Numbered from the stretch's first letter, positions 16,966-26,727 are shown. The stretch: DNA of 64,000 bases from Streptomyces diastatochromogenes (GCA_001418405.1 LIQL01000161.1:1-64000), one strand, 5' to 3'. Notes: a model not told the origin generated them from the sequence alone. Translations and numbers: made by a program.

Positions 16966-18375
16966 TCAACTGGGGATGCCCAGTCCTCGGCGCAGGAGCA
17001 GTGCCGCCTGGCGGCCGAGCGCGGGTTCATGGCGGTCGATGAGTGTGGCCAGTTCCCGGTCGCCGAGCGCTGTGGTCGGTGACGGCGTCCAGCGACGTAC
17101 GGCCTGTTCGGCACGGAAGCGCAGCTTCGGGTTCCGGTCGGTCAACAGCAGTAGCGCGGACCGTAGTTCGACAGTTCCGCCCTGGGCGCACAGCAGTCGA
17201 AAGGCCGCGGTGCGGGTGTGTGCGGGCCGCTCCGGTGCCAGTCTCGTCTCCAACCATTGCGGGGCCAGCTTGCCGGCGTCCGGTATCAGGGCGCCAGTCA
17301 CCTCGCGGGCGACGGCCGGTGCGGGGTCGTCCACCAGCGGACGTAGCCGCGCCGCATCGGTCAGATCCAGCACCCGCAGGCCCGCGACGGCACGGGCACG
17401 CACCGCGGCGACGGGATGGCCGACCAGCGGCCACAGCAGCTCCGCGTCCGCGCGGGTGCCGCACTCGGCCAGGCCCAGCGCGGCACCGGGCGGGAGGTCT
17501 TCGTCCGTCGGATCCGCGCACAGGGCACGGTAGAGCGGCAGCGGATCAGTGCCGTTCTGCCGCAGGACCCAGCGTGCGCAGGCCCGTACGATGCCGGCCC
17601 GGTCGGAGAGGAACGGCTCGGCCTGAGCGAAGCACCCCGTCCGCCGCAGTGCGGTCACGCCTGCGGCACGTACCTGCGGCTGCCGCGATCCGAGCAGGGG
17701 TTCCAGCACCTCGCCGTGTGCGGCCTCCCGCACCGCCGCCAACGCGGCCTCGGCGCACAGGCCCTGGATGACCACATCGTCATCGGATGCGGCGATCCGG
17801 GCCAGCTGGAGGGGAGCGAGCAGATGCCTTTCGACGGCGATCCGATGGCCGAAACGACGCGCGGCACGGTCGCCACCGGTGAGCAGCGCAGTGATGGCTT
17901 CGGGTGGCCCTTCCACGAGGCTCTGCTTCAACAGTGCCTGTGCGAAGTCACCGTGCTGACGACGGGCCATGCGCAACACGAGAGCGGCGAACGGCGCCAT
18001 CGCCTGGTGTGCCACGCCGGGCAGCAGATCCGCCAGCAGCTCTCGCGCCTCCTCACGCACCGCGGCCACCCAGTCCGCAGACCGGATCACCACCAGCGGC
18101 AGCAGGGCCGGGACGGCCGGGGCCCACTCCAGAGCGGCCTCGCGGACCCGGCCGTCGGGATGACACAGGGCGACGGCCAGCTGCGACTCGCTGAGCGCCC
18201 CACGAGCATGAGCGCGCAGACCGGTCAGCGCGCGCAGCGCCCCCCGTCGCACATACGGCAGTGACCGTACCGCGAGATCGAAATCCACCCATGCCTGGGG
18301 GTCCGCCGAGTCCAGGGACTTCCGGAGCGGTTCGCCGCTCAGCAGGCGGAAGACGGATTCGTGCGACGTACTCAT
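16966..18375 (-). CDS. HEAT-repeat protein
   Basis: 469 residues, ATG preceded by GAGGGACT. The sequence is a chain of about ten paired helices with the HEAT-like pattern of Pro or Asp at turns and Ala/Leu-rich helices, for example HPDGRVREAALEWAP, SRQPQVRAAGVTALRR, GHPVAAVRARAVAGLRVLDL and DDPAPAVAREVTGALIPD. There are no catalytic motifs, signal peptide or membrane segment, so it is probably a cytoplasmic scaffold. Stand-alone proteins of this type are common in Streptomyces and mostly uncharacterised. It has no obvious partner next to it. Confidence 0.8.
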   Translation of the reverse strand: MSTSHESVFRLLSGEPLRKSLDSADPQAWVDFDLAVRSLPYVRRGALRALTGLRAHARGALSESQLAVALCHPDGRVREAALEWAPAVPALLPLVVIRSADWVAAVREEARELLADLLPGVAHQAMAPFAALVLRMARRQHGDFAQALLKQSLVEGPPEAITALLTGGDRAARRFGHRIAVERHLLAPLQLARIAASDDDVVIQGLCAEAALAAVREAAHGEVLEPLLGSRQPQVRAAGVTALRRTGCFAQAEPFLSDRAGIVRACARWVLRQNGTDPLPLYRALCADPTDEDLPPGAALGLAECGTRADAELLWPLVGHPVAAVRARAVAGLRVLDLTDAARLRPLVDDPAPAVAREVTGALIPDAGKLAPQWLETRLAPERPAHTRTAAFRLLCAQGGTVELRSALLLLTDRNPKLRFRAEQAVRRWTPSPTTALGDRELATLIDRHEPALGRQAALLLRRGLGIPS

Positions 18376-18404
18376 AGTCCCTCAGACATCGGTGCCGATC
18401 GCGC

Positions 18405-18805
18405 GTGGTGCCGATCGTATGGATGATCGATCGTAGGCGTTACCGGCCGGCACTGACGAACGACTTGTGGCGGCGACACCGCACCACCTCGCTCGTCCGG
18501 CTCGACCAGCGCCGGCCATGCGGGCCGTACCACGGCGACCAGGTCCGCGACCTGTTTGCGCCCTCCGCCCGGTCACCGGCCGCCCCGGCTGCGGAGCAGA
18601 TGGAGATCGAGGACGTCGACGACGACCAGCAGCTGTTCCGCGAGGACCTGACCCGCGAGCAGGTCCTGGACTGGCGCAAACGCGCCGCCGCCGACAACCA
18701 GAACGTCCACGACCACGTCGAACGCCACAGGCAGACGGCACAACACCTGTTCACCCGGGCGTTCCTCGCCGCCATGCACGTCTACCCGGCCTCGCGCATT
18801 GCGGA
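18405..18805 (+). pseudogene. Coding fragment of unknown family
   Basis: A plus-strand frame with strong G/C third-position bias from about 18590 to 18800. It reads MEIEDVDDDQQLFREDLTRE and then QVLDWRKRAAADNQNVHDHV, an acidic and helical segment. It has no ribosome-binding site, continues upstream into Arg-rich sequence, and would run into the GNAT gene in another frame. It looks like an internal or C-terminal piece of a deleted gene. I do not recognise the family. Confidence 0.4.
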
Positions 18806-18817
18806 TAGATTGATGGG

Positions 18818-19315
18818 ATGTTCACGATTCGTCGCGCCTGCCAGTACGACGGGGACATCCTCGGCGAGATCCACGCCACGGCCTGGGAGGCGGCCTATGC
18901 CCCCTTCTTCGCTCCGGAGTTCGCCGCACGTGCGGTCCAGAGCAGACGTACACGATGGCACGAAAGGCTCGCACAGGGACCACGGACGATCCTGCTGGCC
19001 GAACACGACAGCCGGCCGCTGGCAATGTCCGTCTCCGGCCCCTCCACGACCCGGCCGGGACTTGCCGAGATTTTCACCTTCTTCAGCCACCCCGACAGCT
19101 GGGGCAGCGGCATCGCCACCGCGCTGATGACCGGGACACTGGACCACCTGCGCAACGTCGGGTTCGCCCAGGTACACCTGTGGACGCTGCGCGACACCCC
19201 ACAGTCCCGTCGCTTCTACACCAAGTGCGGCTTCACCGAGTGCGGCACCGCACGCACCCACGACTTTGGCGATGGCCATCCCCTCGACCAAGTCGAATAC
19301 GAGCGCCCGTGCTGA
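18818..19315 (+). CDS. GNAT-family N-acetyltransferase
   Basis: 165 residues with the whole GNAT fold: N-terminal FTIRRACQYDGDILGEIHAT, beta-4 strand region LAEIFTFFSHPDSWGSGIA containing the acetyl-CoA pyrophosphate loop (W-G-S-G-I-A), and the C-terminal FYTKCGFTECG typical of motif B. It transfers acetyl from acetyl-CoA to an amine; the acceptor is unknown. The start is inside or next to a coding fragment without a clear Shine-Dalgarno. Confidence 0.85.
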   Translation: MFTIRRACQYDGDILGEIHATAWEAAYAPFFAPEFAARAVQSRRTRWHERLAQGPRTILLAEHDSRPLAMSVSGPSTTRPGLAEIFTFFSHPDSWGSGIATALMTGTLDHLRNVGFAQVHLWTLRDTPQSRRFYTKCGFTECGTARTHDFGDGHPLDQVEYERPC

Positions 19316-19667
19316 TACGCGCAGAGGGCCGCTCGACCTACGCCGTAGGCGGGCGGCGCGACGCCAACGTCCGGACGCGACGGTAGGCGGAGCAGCCTCG
19401 CCGATCCGGTCGGGTGCGAGCTGGCAGGCCAGGCGCCGCCGCCTGGCCGTCGCGCGGAACTGGACGCTGCTGCTGTTCGGTTGTCTGCGTGCCGGCGGCC
19501 GGTCCGTGGTTGCGGAGGTTGTCGGCCGGGGCCCGGCTTGAGGTCCTGGACGAGCGCGCCGCACACGTCGCGGAGCAGTGAACGGCCGTGTGGCGGCGAC
19601 CTGTCCGGCAATGGAAGCCCGCGGTATGGGTGGGCCGTGACCCGTTGTGGCCCACCCACACCCACGG
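19316..19667. terminator. Gap with 10-bp hairpin terminator for the FAD gene (19627-19658)
   Basis: TGGGTGGGCC (19627-19636) pairs perfectly with GGCCCACCCA (19649-19658), loop 12 nt, 10 bp beyond the stop of the minus-strand flavoprotein gene. It can also end the plus-strand GNAT transcript. The remaining ~310 bp contain Arg-rich decayed coding-like sequence but no gene I can support. Confidence 0.6.
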
Positions 19668-21122
19668 TCAGCGGTTCAGCGCCGCACGCCGGCCCGCCCT
19701 GCGGCCGAAGAAGCTGCCGTCACCGAGCGACGCGCCGCTCGCGTACCCCCAGGCGGCGATACCGGCCGTCGCCCGGCCCGCCGCGAACAGTCCGGGGATC
19801 GGCTCGCCGTCCACATGCAGCACTTCGGCTTCCGCGCCGGTGGTCAGTCCGCCGAGGGCGAAGCCCGACGTCATGCCCCGCAGGTCCACGGCGCCCAGCG
19901 GGCCGCGCAGCGGCCGCAGCCAGCGGGCGGCCTTGTGCAGCAGAGGGTCGCGGCCCTCCGCGGCGTGCCGGTTGTACACCTCCAGCGTCGCTTCCAGGGC
20001 GCCGGCTGGCAGCCCCATCTCGGCGGCCAGCTCGGCCGCTGTCTCGCACACCCACGACGGTCGCAGCTGAAGCATCTCCGGCGCGGAGGAGACCCGGCGG
20101 GCTTCCTCGAAACCCTCCTCGTCGAGGACGAGGAACGTCTGATTGGCTTGTTGGAACAGGGCGGCCTGGCCGATCCGTCCGGGATAGGTGTCCTCGTTGA
20201 TGAACCGCTGCCCCCGGCCGTTGACCATGATCCCGCGGATCAGGTACTGCGGGTCCATGTGCAGGGCGACCTCGCAGGCGTCCATGTGCGCGATCCCCGC
20301 GCCCAGCGCCTGGGCCAGCCGCACGGCGAGACCGTCGTGCTCCTCGACCGCCGAGCCCGGACGGTCCAGGAGCAGCGGGGCGTGAGCCGCCAGCATCTCC
20401 TCGTTGTAGGTGAAGCTGCCGGTCGCGAGCACGACGCCGCGCCGGGCCCGTACGGTGACCCGTTCCCCGTAACTGCGGGCGACCACGCCGCACACCGTGC
20501 CGTCCCGCTCGGTCACCAACCCCTCGATCCGCATGCCGTAATGGGCCTTGACGCCGAGTCGCTCGGCGGTCTCCACCAGCGGCTTCATGAGCATGTAGCC
20601 GCCGCCGCGCTCGCCGGTGCGCTTGTTCTCCATCTGCGGCAGGTGGCCGCGCGGCGCGGGCCGGACGAGTTCGGCGAACGGGTGGGCGTTCTCGCCGCCG
20701 GAATACATCAGGCCCTCGTCGCCGGCCGGTTCCCAGGCGGGCTCGCCGTAGAAGACGGGCTTGAAGGGCACGCCGCACTCGACCAGCCAGTCGAAGTGCG
20801 CGACGCTGCCCTCGCTGTACGCGGAGATCTTCGCGGCGTCGGCCCCCGGTCCCATCGCTGCCGTGAGAAACGTGGCCATCTCCTCCGGCGAGTCGTCGAA
20901 CCCGCAGGCGCGCTGGAGTCCGGTGCCTCCGCCGAGGTAGATGAAGCCGCCGGCCAGGGCCGCGGCCCCGCCCCAGCCGCCGGCCCGTTCCAGTACCAGG
21001 ACGTCGGCGCCGGCCCGTGCGGCCTCCACGGCGGCCGCGGCGCCGGCCACTCCGTACCCGGCGATCACCACGTCCGCAGTGTGGTCCCAGGTGCCGATCT
21101 CCGCTGCTGCGTACGGTCTCAT
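19668..21122 (-). CDS. FAD-dependent dehydrogenase, KstD/fumarate-reductase flavoprotein family
   Basis: 484 residues from the ATG at 21122 (GAGGGGAGA upstream). The N-terminal dinucleotide-binding motif is VVIAGYGVAGAAAAVEAARAGA, ending at the acidic LVLE. The FAD-binding half continues with GGAAALAGGFIYLGGGTGLQ and later VVLATGSFTYN. The C-terminal GLFAAGRATAGIAAWGYASG closes the flavin site. The layout matches 3-ketosteroid delta-1-dehydrogenase and related FAD_binding_2 proteins, but the active-site Tyr residues that define KstD cannot be confirmed by eye. It is monocistronic with a repeat-bearing upstream region. Confidence 0.85.
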   Translation of the reverse strand: MRPYAAAEIGTWDHTADVVIAGYGVAGAAAAVEAARAGADVLVLERAGGWGGAAALAGGFIYLGGGTGLQRACGFDDSPEEMATFLTAAMGPGADAAKISAYSEGSVAHFDWLVECGVPFKPVFYGEPAWEPAGDEGLMYSGGENAHPFAELVRPAPRGHLPQMENKRTGERGGGYMLMKPLVETAERLGVKAHYGMRIEGLVTERDGTVCGVVARSYGERVTVRARRGVVLATGSFTYNEEMLAAHAPLLLDRPGSAVEEHDGLAVRLAQALGAGIAHMDACEVALHMDPQYLIRGIMVNGRGQRFINEDTYPGRIGQAALFQQANQTFLVLDEEGFEEARRVSSAPEMLQLRPSWVCETAAELAAEMGLPAGALEATLEVYNRHAAEGRDPLLHKAARWLRPLRGPLGAVDLRGMTSGFALGGLTTGAEAEVLHVDGEPIPGLFAAGRATAGIAAWGYASGASLGDGSFFGRRAGRRAALNR

Positions 21123-21324
21123 GTCGTTCTCCCCTCGCCTCGCGGAATGAGGCAGGAGCGTAGGGGGCCGCAGCGAGCGGCACACGGCCCAGCTCCCAGT
21201 GACCGGGAAAGGGCCGCGGGCAAGACGAACCGTGTGGCGCGGCCCCGCCCGCTGACTGCCTCCCGCCCAGCGGGAGCAGCGGATGCCGCACGGGAACGCC
21301 ACGTCGTACGTTCCTCCCATTTCC

Positions 21325-21385
21325 GCCACCACGATCGGAACTTCGGCGACCACGATCCGAACCACCTGCGCGACCACGATCCGAA
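21325..21385. repeat. Three 16-bp direct repeats upstream of the FAD gene (gap 21123-21659)
   Basis: GCCACCACGATCGGAA (21325-21340), GCGACCACGATCCGAA (21346-21361) and GCGACCACGATCCGAA (21370-21385). The second and third are identical and the first differs at two places. Starts are 21 and 24 bp apart, about two helix turns. They lie some 200 bp upstream of the FAD-gene start in a 537-bp gap without a supportable gene. They look like an iterated regulator-binding site, though spacing in multiples of three also permits decayed repeat-coding DNA. Confidence 0.6.
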
Positions 21386-21659
21386 AGGGGACGGCCCGGT
21401 GGCCGACGAAGACATCCTGGCAGCGGCCCGCGACCTTGCCCCCGGCCCTGCCGTCGGCCCGAGTGGTCGAACTCCCGCCCCGTCCCCAGTGCAGGAGCAG
21501 AAGGCCGCCGGTCGGCCGACACGTCTCGGGCCTGGAAGAGCGGCGATGCTTGCGGGGCTCCAGAGACGCCACCGCAGCATTCGACGCCGAAGTGTCGAGG
21601 TGTGCGGGCGCGCGGCGCTGGTTGACGCCACCTGCCAGGCGGACCGTACCGACCGGCGT

Positions 21660-22424
21660 CTACGCGGTCATGGCACTGGCGAGGTGGAGATCCGCGTGGT
21701 CGGCGAGGATGCGCTGGTGAAGCCTCTCCACCGCAGACCCGGGTTCAACTCCGTATGCCTCGGCGAGGAGCTTTCGCAGCCGGCGGTACGCGTCGCATGC
21801 CTCGATTCGCCTGCCGCTGCGGTACAGGGCCGTCATGAGCTGTTCCACGACACGTTCCTGAGGCGGATCCATTGCGGCGCGGGCCCGTAGCTCCGGTATC
21901 AGTTCTCGGTGCTCCCCGAGATGAAGCCGGGCATCAACGAGTGCCTCGGCCACCAACTGCCGTTCTTCATCGAGTTCCATGACGAGTGGCCAGGCATGAG
22001 GGGAGTCCGGGACATCGGTGAGGACCGGCTCGCGCCATAGGTTCGCTGCCTGTCGTAGCAACCTGCCTGCCGTCACGTGGTCGCCGGCAGACAGAGCCTC
22101 CCGGCCGCGGGAAGAGAGGTTCCTGAACTCCGTCAGATCCAACTCCCCGGAGCGGACCTCGATCAGGTAGCCGGCGGGGACGGTCCGTACCCTGTCGCCT
22201 GCGGAGCCCAAGGCCCGGCGCAGCGCTGCGACGTGGGTCCGAAGGGTGCTGCCCGCCATGGGGCGTGTGCCCTGCGACAGCCACTCGCACAGTTTGGTCT
22301 CCGGGACCGGTCCGTCCTGGAGCAGCAGCGCGGTCAGGAGCTGTCGGACCCTTCCCCGCGGCAGCGTCACCGCGGTGCCGTCATCCCCTACGACGCGTAA
22401 TGGTCCGGTGACTTCGAATCGCAT
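21660..22424 (-). CDS. SARP-family pathway activator
   Basis: 254 residues. The N-terminal ~95 residues are an OmpR-type winged helix (GRVRQLLTALLLQDGPVPET; STLRTHVAALRRALG). The C-terminal ~150 are the bacterial transcriptional activation domain (BTAD) with tetratricopeptide-like helices, ending YGVEPGSAVERLHQRIL. This is the short SARP type (like ActII-ORF4, RedD), with no NB-ARC extension. A GAGGGGG ribosome site precedes the ATG. It is divergent from the PKS gene and very probably activates this cluster. Confidence 0.93.
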   Translation of the reverse strand: MRFEVTGPLRVVGDDGTAVTLPRGRVRQLLTALLLQDGPVPETKLCEWLSQGTRPMAGSTLRTHVAALRRALGSAGDRVRTVPAGYLIEVRSGELDLTEFRNLSSRGREALSAGDHVTAGRLLRQAANLWREPVLTDVPDSPHAWPLVMELDEERQLVAEALVDARLHLGEHRELIPELRARAAMDPPQERVVEQLMTALYRSGRRIEACDAYRRLRKLLAEAYGVEPGSAVERLHQRILADHADLHLASAMTA

Positions 22425-22793
22425 ACGGCCCCCTCTGATGGAAGATCAGTCGCTCGCGTCTCGGGCATACCTTATGACCGAACTCGAGACTATTCATAGA
22501 CTGGAGTTCAATTATTTTCGGACAGCTTCCGTCGTGATCAACGAGGTCCTGCATCGTGCCTGGCCGGGGCGGCATTCCGGGCAACCGGTATGTATCGAGC
22601 CCAAGGGGAGCGCCTTGCTCTGTGTCGAAGAAGTGTGCGCCGTTCATCAAATCCGGCCCGTTTGGAGGGAGTTGTGGCTAGAGTTCAGCCCGAAGCAAGC
22701 CTGGAGGCCAATCTTGGCCCGCGGTGCAAGTTTGGTCTGAGTTAGCACCGAATCGCTGCCCAGGCAGCGCTGACATCGACGGGGTGAACAAGG
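22425..22793. promoter_or_regulatory. Divergent SARP/PKS promoter region
   Basis: 369 bp with a notably AT-richer core (about 22465-22520). Within it GAACTC (22480-22485) and GAGTTC (22504-22509) form a symmetric pair 24 bp apart. TATTCATAGACT lies between them and could supply a -10 element. SARPs usually bind short direct repeats near -35; none is unmistakable here. No gene is supported in the gap. Confidence 0.5.
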
Positions 22794-25700
22794 ATGATCA
22801 CGGGACAGGCGTCTTCCGCAGGATCGGCGGAAGACGCCGTCGCTGTAATCGGAATGGGCTGCCGCTTCCCTCAAGCGGAGAGCGTGGATCAGTACTGGCG
22901 CCTGCTCACCGAACAGGTGGACGCCATCACAGAGGTTCCAGGTGATCGCTTCGACATCGCGGAGCACTACGACCCGTCGCCGGGAACGCCAGGGAAGACC
23001 GTGTCCCGTTATGGGGGCTTCCTCGAGTCCCCCTTCCACTTCGATGCCGCATTCTTCGGCATCTCTCCGCTCGAGGCGACCGGCATGGATCCCCAGCAAC
23101 GTCTGCTGCTGCAGGTGACCTGGGAGGCACTGGAGGATGCCGGTGTGCGTCCGTCCTCCCTGGCGGGAAGTCGTACCGGGGTCTTCGTCGGCCAGGCAAC
23201 GGCCGAGTACGGCGAGCTGTCCGCGCGTGCGGCCGATGCGAATGTGCGCGAGGCCGCAGGGAGCAGACTGCGTGCGGTCACCGCCGGACGCGTCTCGTAC
23301 GCGTTCGACCTGCAGGGGCCGAGCCTCGTACTCGACACCGCGTGTTCGTCCTCCCTCGTCGCGGTGCACACGGCCAGGCGCAGCCTGCTCACCGCGGATT
23401 GCGACCTCGCGATAGCGGCAGGCGTCAACATCGTGCTGTCGGTCACGGACGCGGTGGCCTACTCACAAGGGTCCATGCTGGCCCCCGACGGGCGCTGCAA
23501 GTTCGGCGATGCCGGGGCCGACGGGTTCGTGCGCAGCGACGGCATCGGCGTAGTCGTCCTCAAACGACTGGCGGACGCCGAGCGTGACGGCGATCCGGTC
23601 CTCGCGGTCCTCAGGGGCAGCGCGGTTGTCAACGACGGCCGCGGTAGCGGACTGCTGCTCAAGCCCGCTGCCTCCGGCCAAGTAGCCGCCATGTGCGAGG
23701 CTTGTGTCTCTGCCGGGATCACTCCAGGCCAACTCGACTATGTCGAGGCGCACGGCACCGGGACCCAGGTCGGAGATCTGGTCGAGCTTCAGGGACTGGC
23801 GGAGGCCGTAGCCGGAGAGCGCACTCCCGAACGGCCCCTGCGAGTCGGCTCGGTGAAGACCAACATCGGGCACACGGAAGCCGCAGCGGGCATCGCTGGG
23901 CTCATCAAGGCGGTGCTCGTGGCCCGGCATCGGGTCGTCCCGGGCTCACTGCACCTCACCACGCCCAACCCGGCGTTGGCCGACGGGCTGCCGGTCGAGG
24001 TCGTGCGAGGAACGGCAGAGCTGGTGCCGACGGGCGATGCGGCTGTGGTGGGAGTCAGCTCCTTCGGCATCGCCGGAACCAACGCCCACGTGATAGTGGG
24101 GGAGTACACCGGAGGGCAGGCCGATGCCCCCGTCGTTCCGGTGCTCCCGGAGGTGCCCCACCTCCTCGTCCTGAGCGCACGTTCCATGAAGTCCCTGCGC
24201 CGTTTGGCACAGTCGTACGCCTCCTACCTGGAGCCGGGCGGCAAGGGGCGGTCACTGTCCCTGACCGACGTCTGCGCCACCGCGGCGACCCGCCGTGATC
24301 ACCATGCATGTCGTCTCTGGGTGGTGGGCGCCACCGCGGACGAACTCGCCGACCGACTGCGGGCCCTCTCCGAAGGAGGGGAGATCGCCAACGGCGGCAT
24401 CGCGGAGTGTGGCTTCGCGGGTCCCCGGCGGATTGCGTTCGTCTTTCCCGGCCAGGGTGCGCAGTGGCTGGGCATGGGCCGCAGGCTGTTCACGGAGTCA
24501 ACTGCGTTCCGCGCGGCGATGTCGGCTTGTGACCGGGCCGTGGTGGCCGAGAGCGGTTGGTCTCCGCTGGCTGTCCTGACCCGCGGTCGGGAGGAGGACC
24601 TGGCGGAAATCGACATCGTCCAGCCGCTTCTGTGGGCGGTCCAGATAAGCCTGGCGGCACACTGGCGGCAGCTGGGGGTCCTGCCCGACCTGTGCATCGG
24701 GCACAGCATGGGCGAGGCGGCGGCCGCGTATGTGTGCGGTGCCTTGACCCTTGCAGACTCGGCGGCCGTCATCTGCCGCAGGAGTGGGCTGATGAAGCGG
24801 TTGGTGGGACGCGGCGCCATGTTGGCGGTGGGACTGTCGGCCTCGAATGCCCTTCGTGTGGTAGATCGCTACGGCCCCGCGGTGTGCGTGGCCGCGAGGA
24901 ACGCGCCCCGAGCCACCGTTCTCGCCGGCGACCCCGAGGTACTCGGCAAGATCGAGGAAGAACTCGTCGCCGCAGGGGAGACGGCACGCAGGGTGAAGGT
25001 GAGCGTCGCCTCCCACTCATCCGACATGGACCTGATCCGCGACGACCTCTCCGCGGCGCTCGCCGGCCTCGCGCCAGCGTCTGTCCGGTCCCCGATGTTG
25101 TCGACCGTTACGGGTGCCCTGGTGCAGGGCGAGGAGCTCTCGGGCGCCTACTGGGTGGACAACCTCAGAAAGACGGTTCACTTCGTCGACGCCGTGCGCA
25201 CGGCAGCGATGCACGAAGAACTCGTCTTCATCGAGCTCAGCCCGCATCCCGTGCTGACACACGCCATCGAGGAGACGCTCGCTGAGGCCGAGGCGGGAGG
25301 ATGGGTCGTCCCGTCCATGATGCGCGATCACGACGACACACTCGCGACGGCCCGTGCGCTCGGTAGGCTCTACTCCCACGGTGGTGCCATCGACTGGAAC
25401 CTCTGGGCCGGCAACGAGGCCCGTCCGGTTCGCCTTCCCGGCTATGCCTGGGATGACCGGCCGTTTCGGAGCAGGACGGAGGCGTCCGGTCTCTCCGAGG
25501 TGCGGACCGTGGCGCTGGGAAGCGCCAGCGCGCCGGTCTCCTTGCAGGGACTCGCTCCCACACCGCCCGCCGTGATCATGGCTGCTGCCCTCGACACTGC
25601 CACGGAGATGGCCGGGCAACGGTTCGCGCTGGAAAGTGCGCGGCTCGAAGCGGTCTCGCAGCCGTTCCACGAAGACGTGGAGATCCGCGTTCGCGTGGCC

Positions 25701-26690
25701 GTGGACGGCCCCGACAGCGACGGCAGCCGGTCGGTGACCATGGAGGCGCTCGAAGGTGCCGCGCGGGTCACCACGCTCCGGGCGACCGGCCGCCTTCGGC
25801 CCATGACCGGCGAGCGGCCCCTGGACGCCAGCAAGGACATCAACAGGGCCCTCGCACGTTGCCATTCCTATCTGTCTCCCGAAGACTTCCGGCAGTTGAC
25901 CCTGCGATGGGGGTACGAGAACGAAGAGGGTTCCCTTCCGATCACCCAACTGTGGGCGCGTGCTGGCGAATCCGTCGCCTGCCTCCGCTTCCCCCGGACT
26001 CCGGCCTCCGCAGACCTGGAGTCCGGACTGCTGCCGCTGCTGGCCGCCCTGCCCCAGGCACACGCCGGCATCAGTGTCTACGTCCCGACGGCCTTCTCCC
26101 GAGTCGCCTTCTACGGGCGCCTCGCCACTCAGATGTGGAGCATGACCCGCTTCACGCAGGTACGAGGCCGGCCTCCGAGGGGTGATGTCCGGCTGTTGGG
26201 GCCGGAGGGGCACCTCCTCGCCGAGTTCCAGGGCATCCTGCTGCGCAGGCTGGACACGGGCGGACCGTCTGGCCGTGGACGGATCGGCTCCGTACTGGCG
26301 GCCTTGTTCTCCCGGGGGGTGTGCCCCGACCGCCTGCCCCAGCGGTGTCGCGCGACTCCGGCGCTGCCGGCCCCCCGGAGGCCGATCCGCCATCCGGCAC
26401 AGCGGACATCGTCATTGCCGCAGCAGTCGACCGGGGTACGGGATACCGAACCGCCGTCGCAGACCTTTCTGCGTTGCCTAGCGGGCATCATGCAGAGCGC
26501 GCCGCAGGAGATCGATGTGCGCCGGCCGCTGCGGGACCAGGGGCTCGACTCCTTGATGGCCATGCGGCTTCATAACCTCCTGCTGGCTGAGGCCGGTGTG
26601 AAGATCGCCGTCGGACGTTTGCTGAGCGACGTCACCGTGGCGCAGCTCATGGAGGAACTTTCTCCCACTCTCGCGAGATCGCCGGCATGA
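22794..26690 (+). CDS. Single-module type I polyketide synthase (KS-AT-degenerate DH-ACP)
   Basis: 1298 residues. KS (about 15-435) has the nucleophile DTACSSSL near 180, EAHGTGT near 318 and NIGHTEAAAG near 357, so it should condense. AT (about 545-865) has VFPGQGAQWLGMG, GHSMGE near 635, and VASHSSDMD near 739; a VASH box favours a branched (methylmalonyl-like) extender, but GHSMGE is not diagnostic. Residues ~865-1155 have a DH-like double-hotdog layout, but neither the HxxxGxxxxP His motif nor the second-half catalytic Asp is visible. An Arg/Pro-rich linker leads to an ACP (about 1205-1290) with GLDSLMAMRLHN. No KR, ER or TE is present. Product release must therefore use a separate enzyme. 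Confidence 0.93.
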   Translation: MITGQASSAGSAEDAVAVIGMGCRFPQAESVDQYWRLLTEQVDAITEVPGDRFDIAEHYDPSPGTPGKTVSRYGGFLESPFHFDAAFFGISPLEATGMDPQQRLLLQVTWEALEDAGVRPSSLAGSRTGVFVGQATAEYGELSARAADANVREAAGSRLRAVTAGRVSYAFDLQGPSLVLDTACSSSLVAVHTARRSLLTADCDLAIAAGVNIVLSVTDAVAYSQGSMLAPDGRCKFGDAGADGFVRSDGIGVVVLKRLADAERDGDPVLAVLRGSAVVNDGRGSGLLLKPAASGQVAAMCEACVSAGITPGQLDYVEAHGTGTQVGDLVELQGLAEAVAGERTPERPLRVGSVKTNIGHTEAAAGIAGLIKAVLVARHRVVPGSLHLTTPNPALADGLPVEVVRGTAELVPTGDAAVVGVSSFGIAGTNAHVIVGEYTGGQADAPVVPVLPEVPHLLVLSARSMKSLRRLAQSYASYLEPGGKGRSLSLTDVCATAATRRDHHACRLWVVGATADELADRLRALSEGGEIANGGIAECGFAGPRRIAFVFPGQGAQWLGMGRRLFTESTAFRAAMSACDRAVVAESGWSPLAVLTRGREEDLAEIDIVQPLLWAVQISLAAHWRQLGVLPDLCIGHSMGEAAAAYVCGALTLADSAAVICRRSGLMKRLVGRGAMLAVGLSASNALRVVDRYGPAVCVAARNAPRATVLAGDPEVLGKIEEELVAAGETARRVKVSVASHSSDMDLIRDDLSAALAGLAPASVRSPMLSTVTGALVQGEELSGAYWVDNLRKTVHFVDAVRTAAMHEELVFIELSPHPVLTHAIEETLAEAEAGGWVVPSMMRDHDDTLATARALGRLYSHGGAIDWNLWAGNEARPVRLPGYAWDDRPFRSRTEASGLSEVRTVALGSASAPVSLQGLAPTPPAVIMAAALDTATEMAGQRFALESARLEAVSQPFHEDVEIRVRVAVDGPDSDGSRSVTMEALEGAARVTTLRATGRLRPMTGERPLDASKDINRALARCHSYLSPEDFRQLTLRWGYENEEGSLPITQLWARAGESVACLRFPRTPASADLESGLLPLLAALPQAHAGISVYVPTAFSRVAFYGRLATQMWSMTRFTQVRGRPPRGDVRLLGPEGHLLAEFQGILLRRLDTGGPSGRGRIGSVLAALFSRGVCPDRLPQRCRATPALPAPRRPIRHPAQRTSSLPQQSTGVRDTEPPSQTFLRCLAGIMQSAPQEIDVRRPLRDQGLDSLMAMRLHNLLLAEAGVKIAVGRLLSDVTVAQLMEELSPTLARSPA

Positions 26691-26727
26691 GACCGCGGGC
26701 CGGCCGTGTGAGTGGCGCCGTGCGGCA

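Noticed and set aside
19647-21890. A 747-codon plus-strand frame opposite the FAD gene
   Set aside because: Antisense to a clear FAD-binding protein and part of the SARP gene; no domain, composition typical of a shadow frame.
26280-26480. Possible frameshift in the linker before the PKS ACP
   Set aside because: The linker is Arg/Pro-rich and another frame looks somewhat natural, but the ACP and DH-like regions are in the same frame, so no shift is required.
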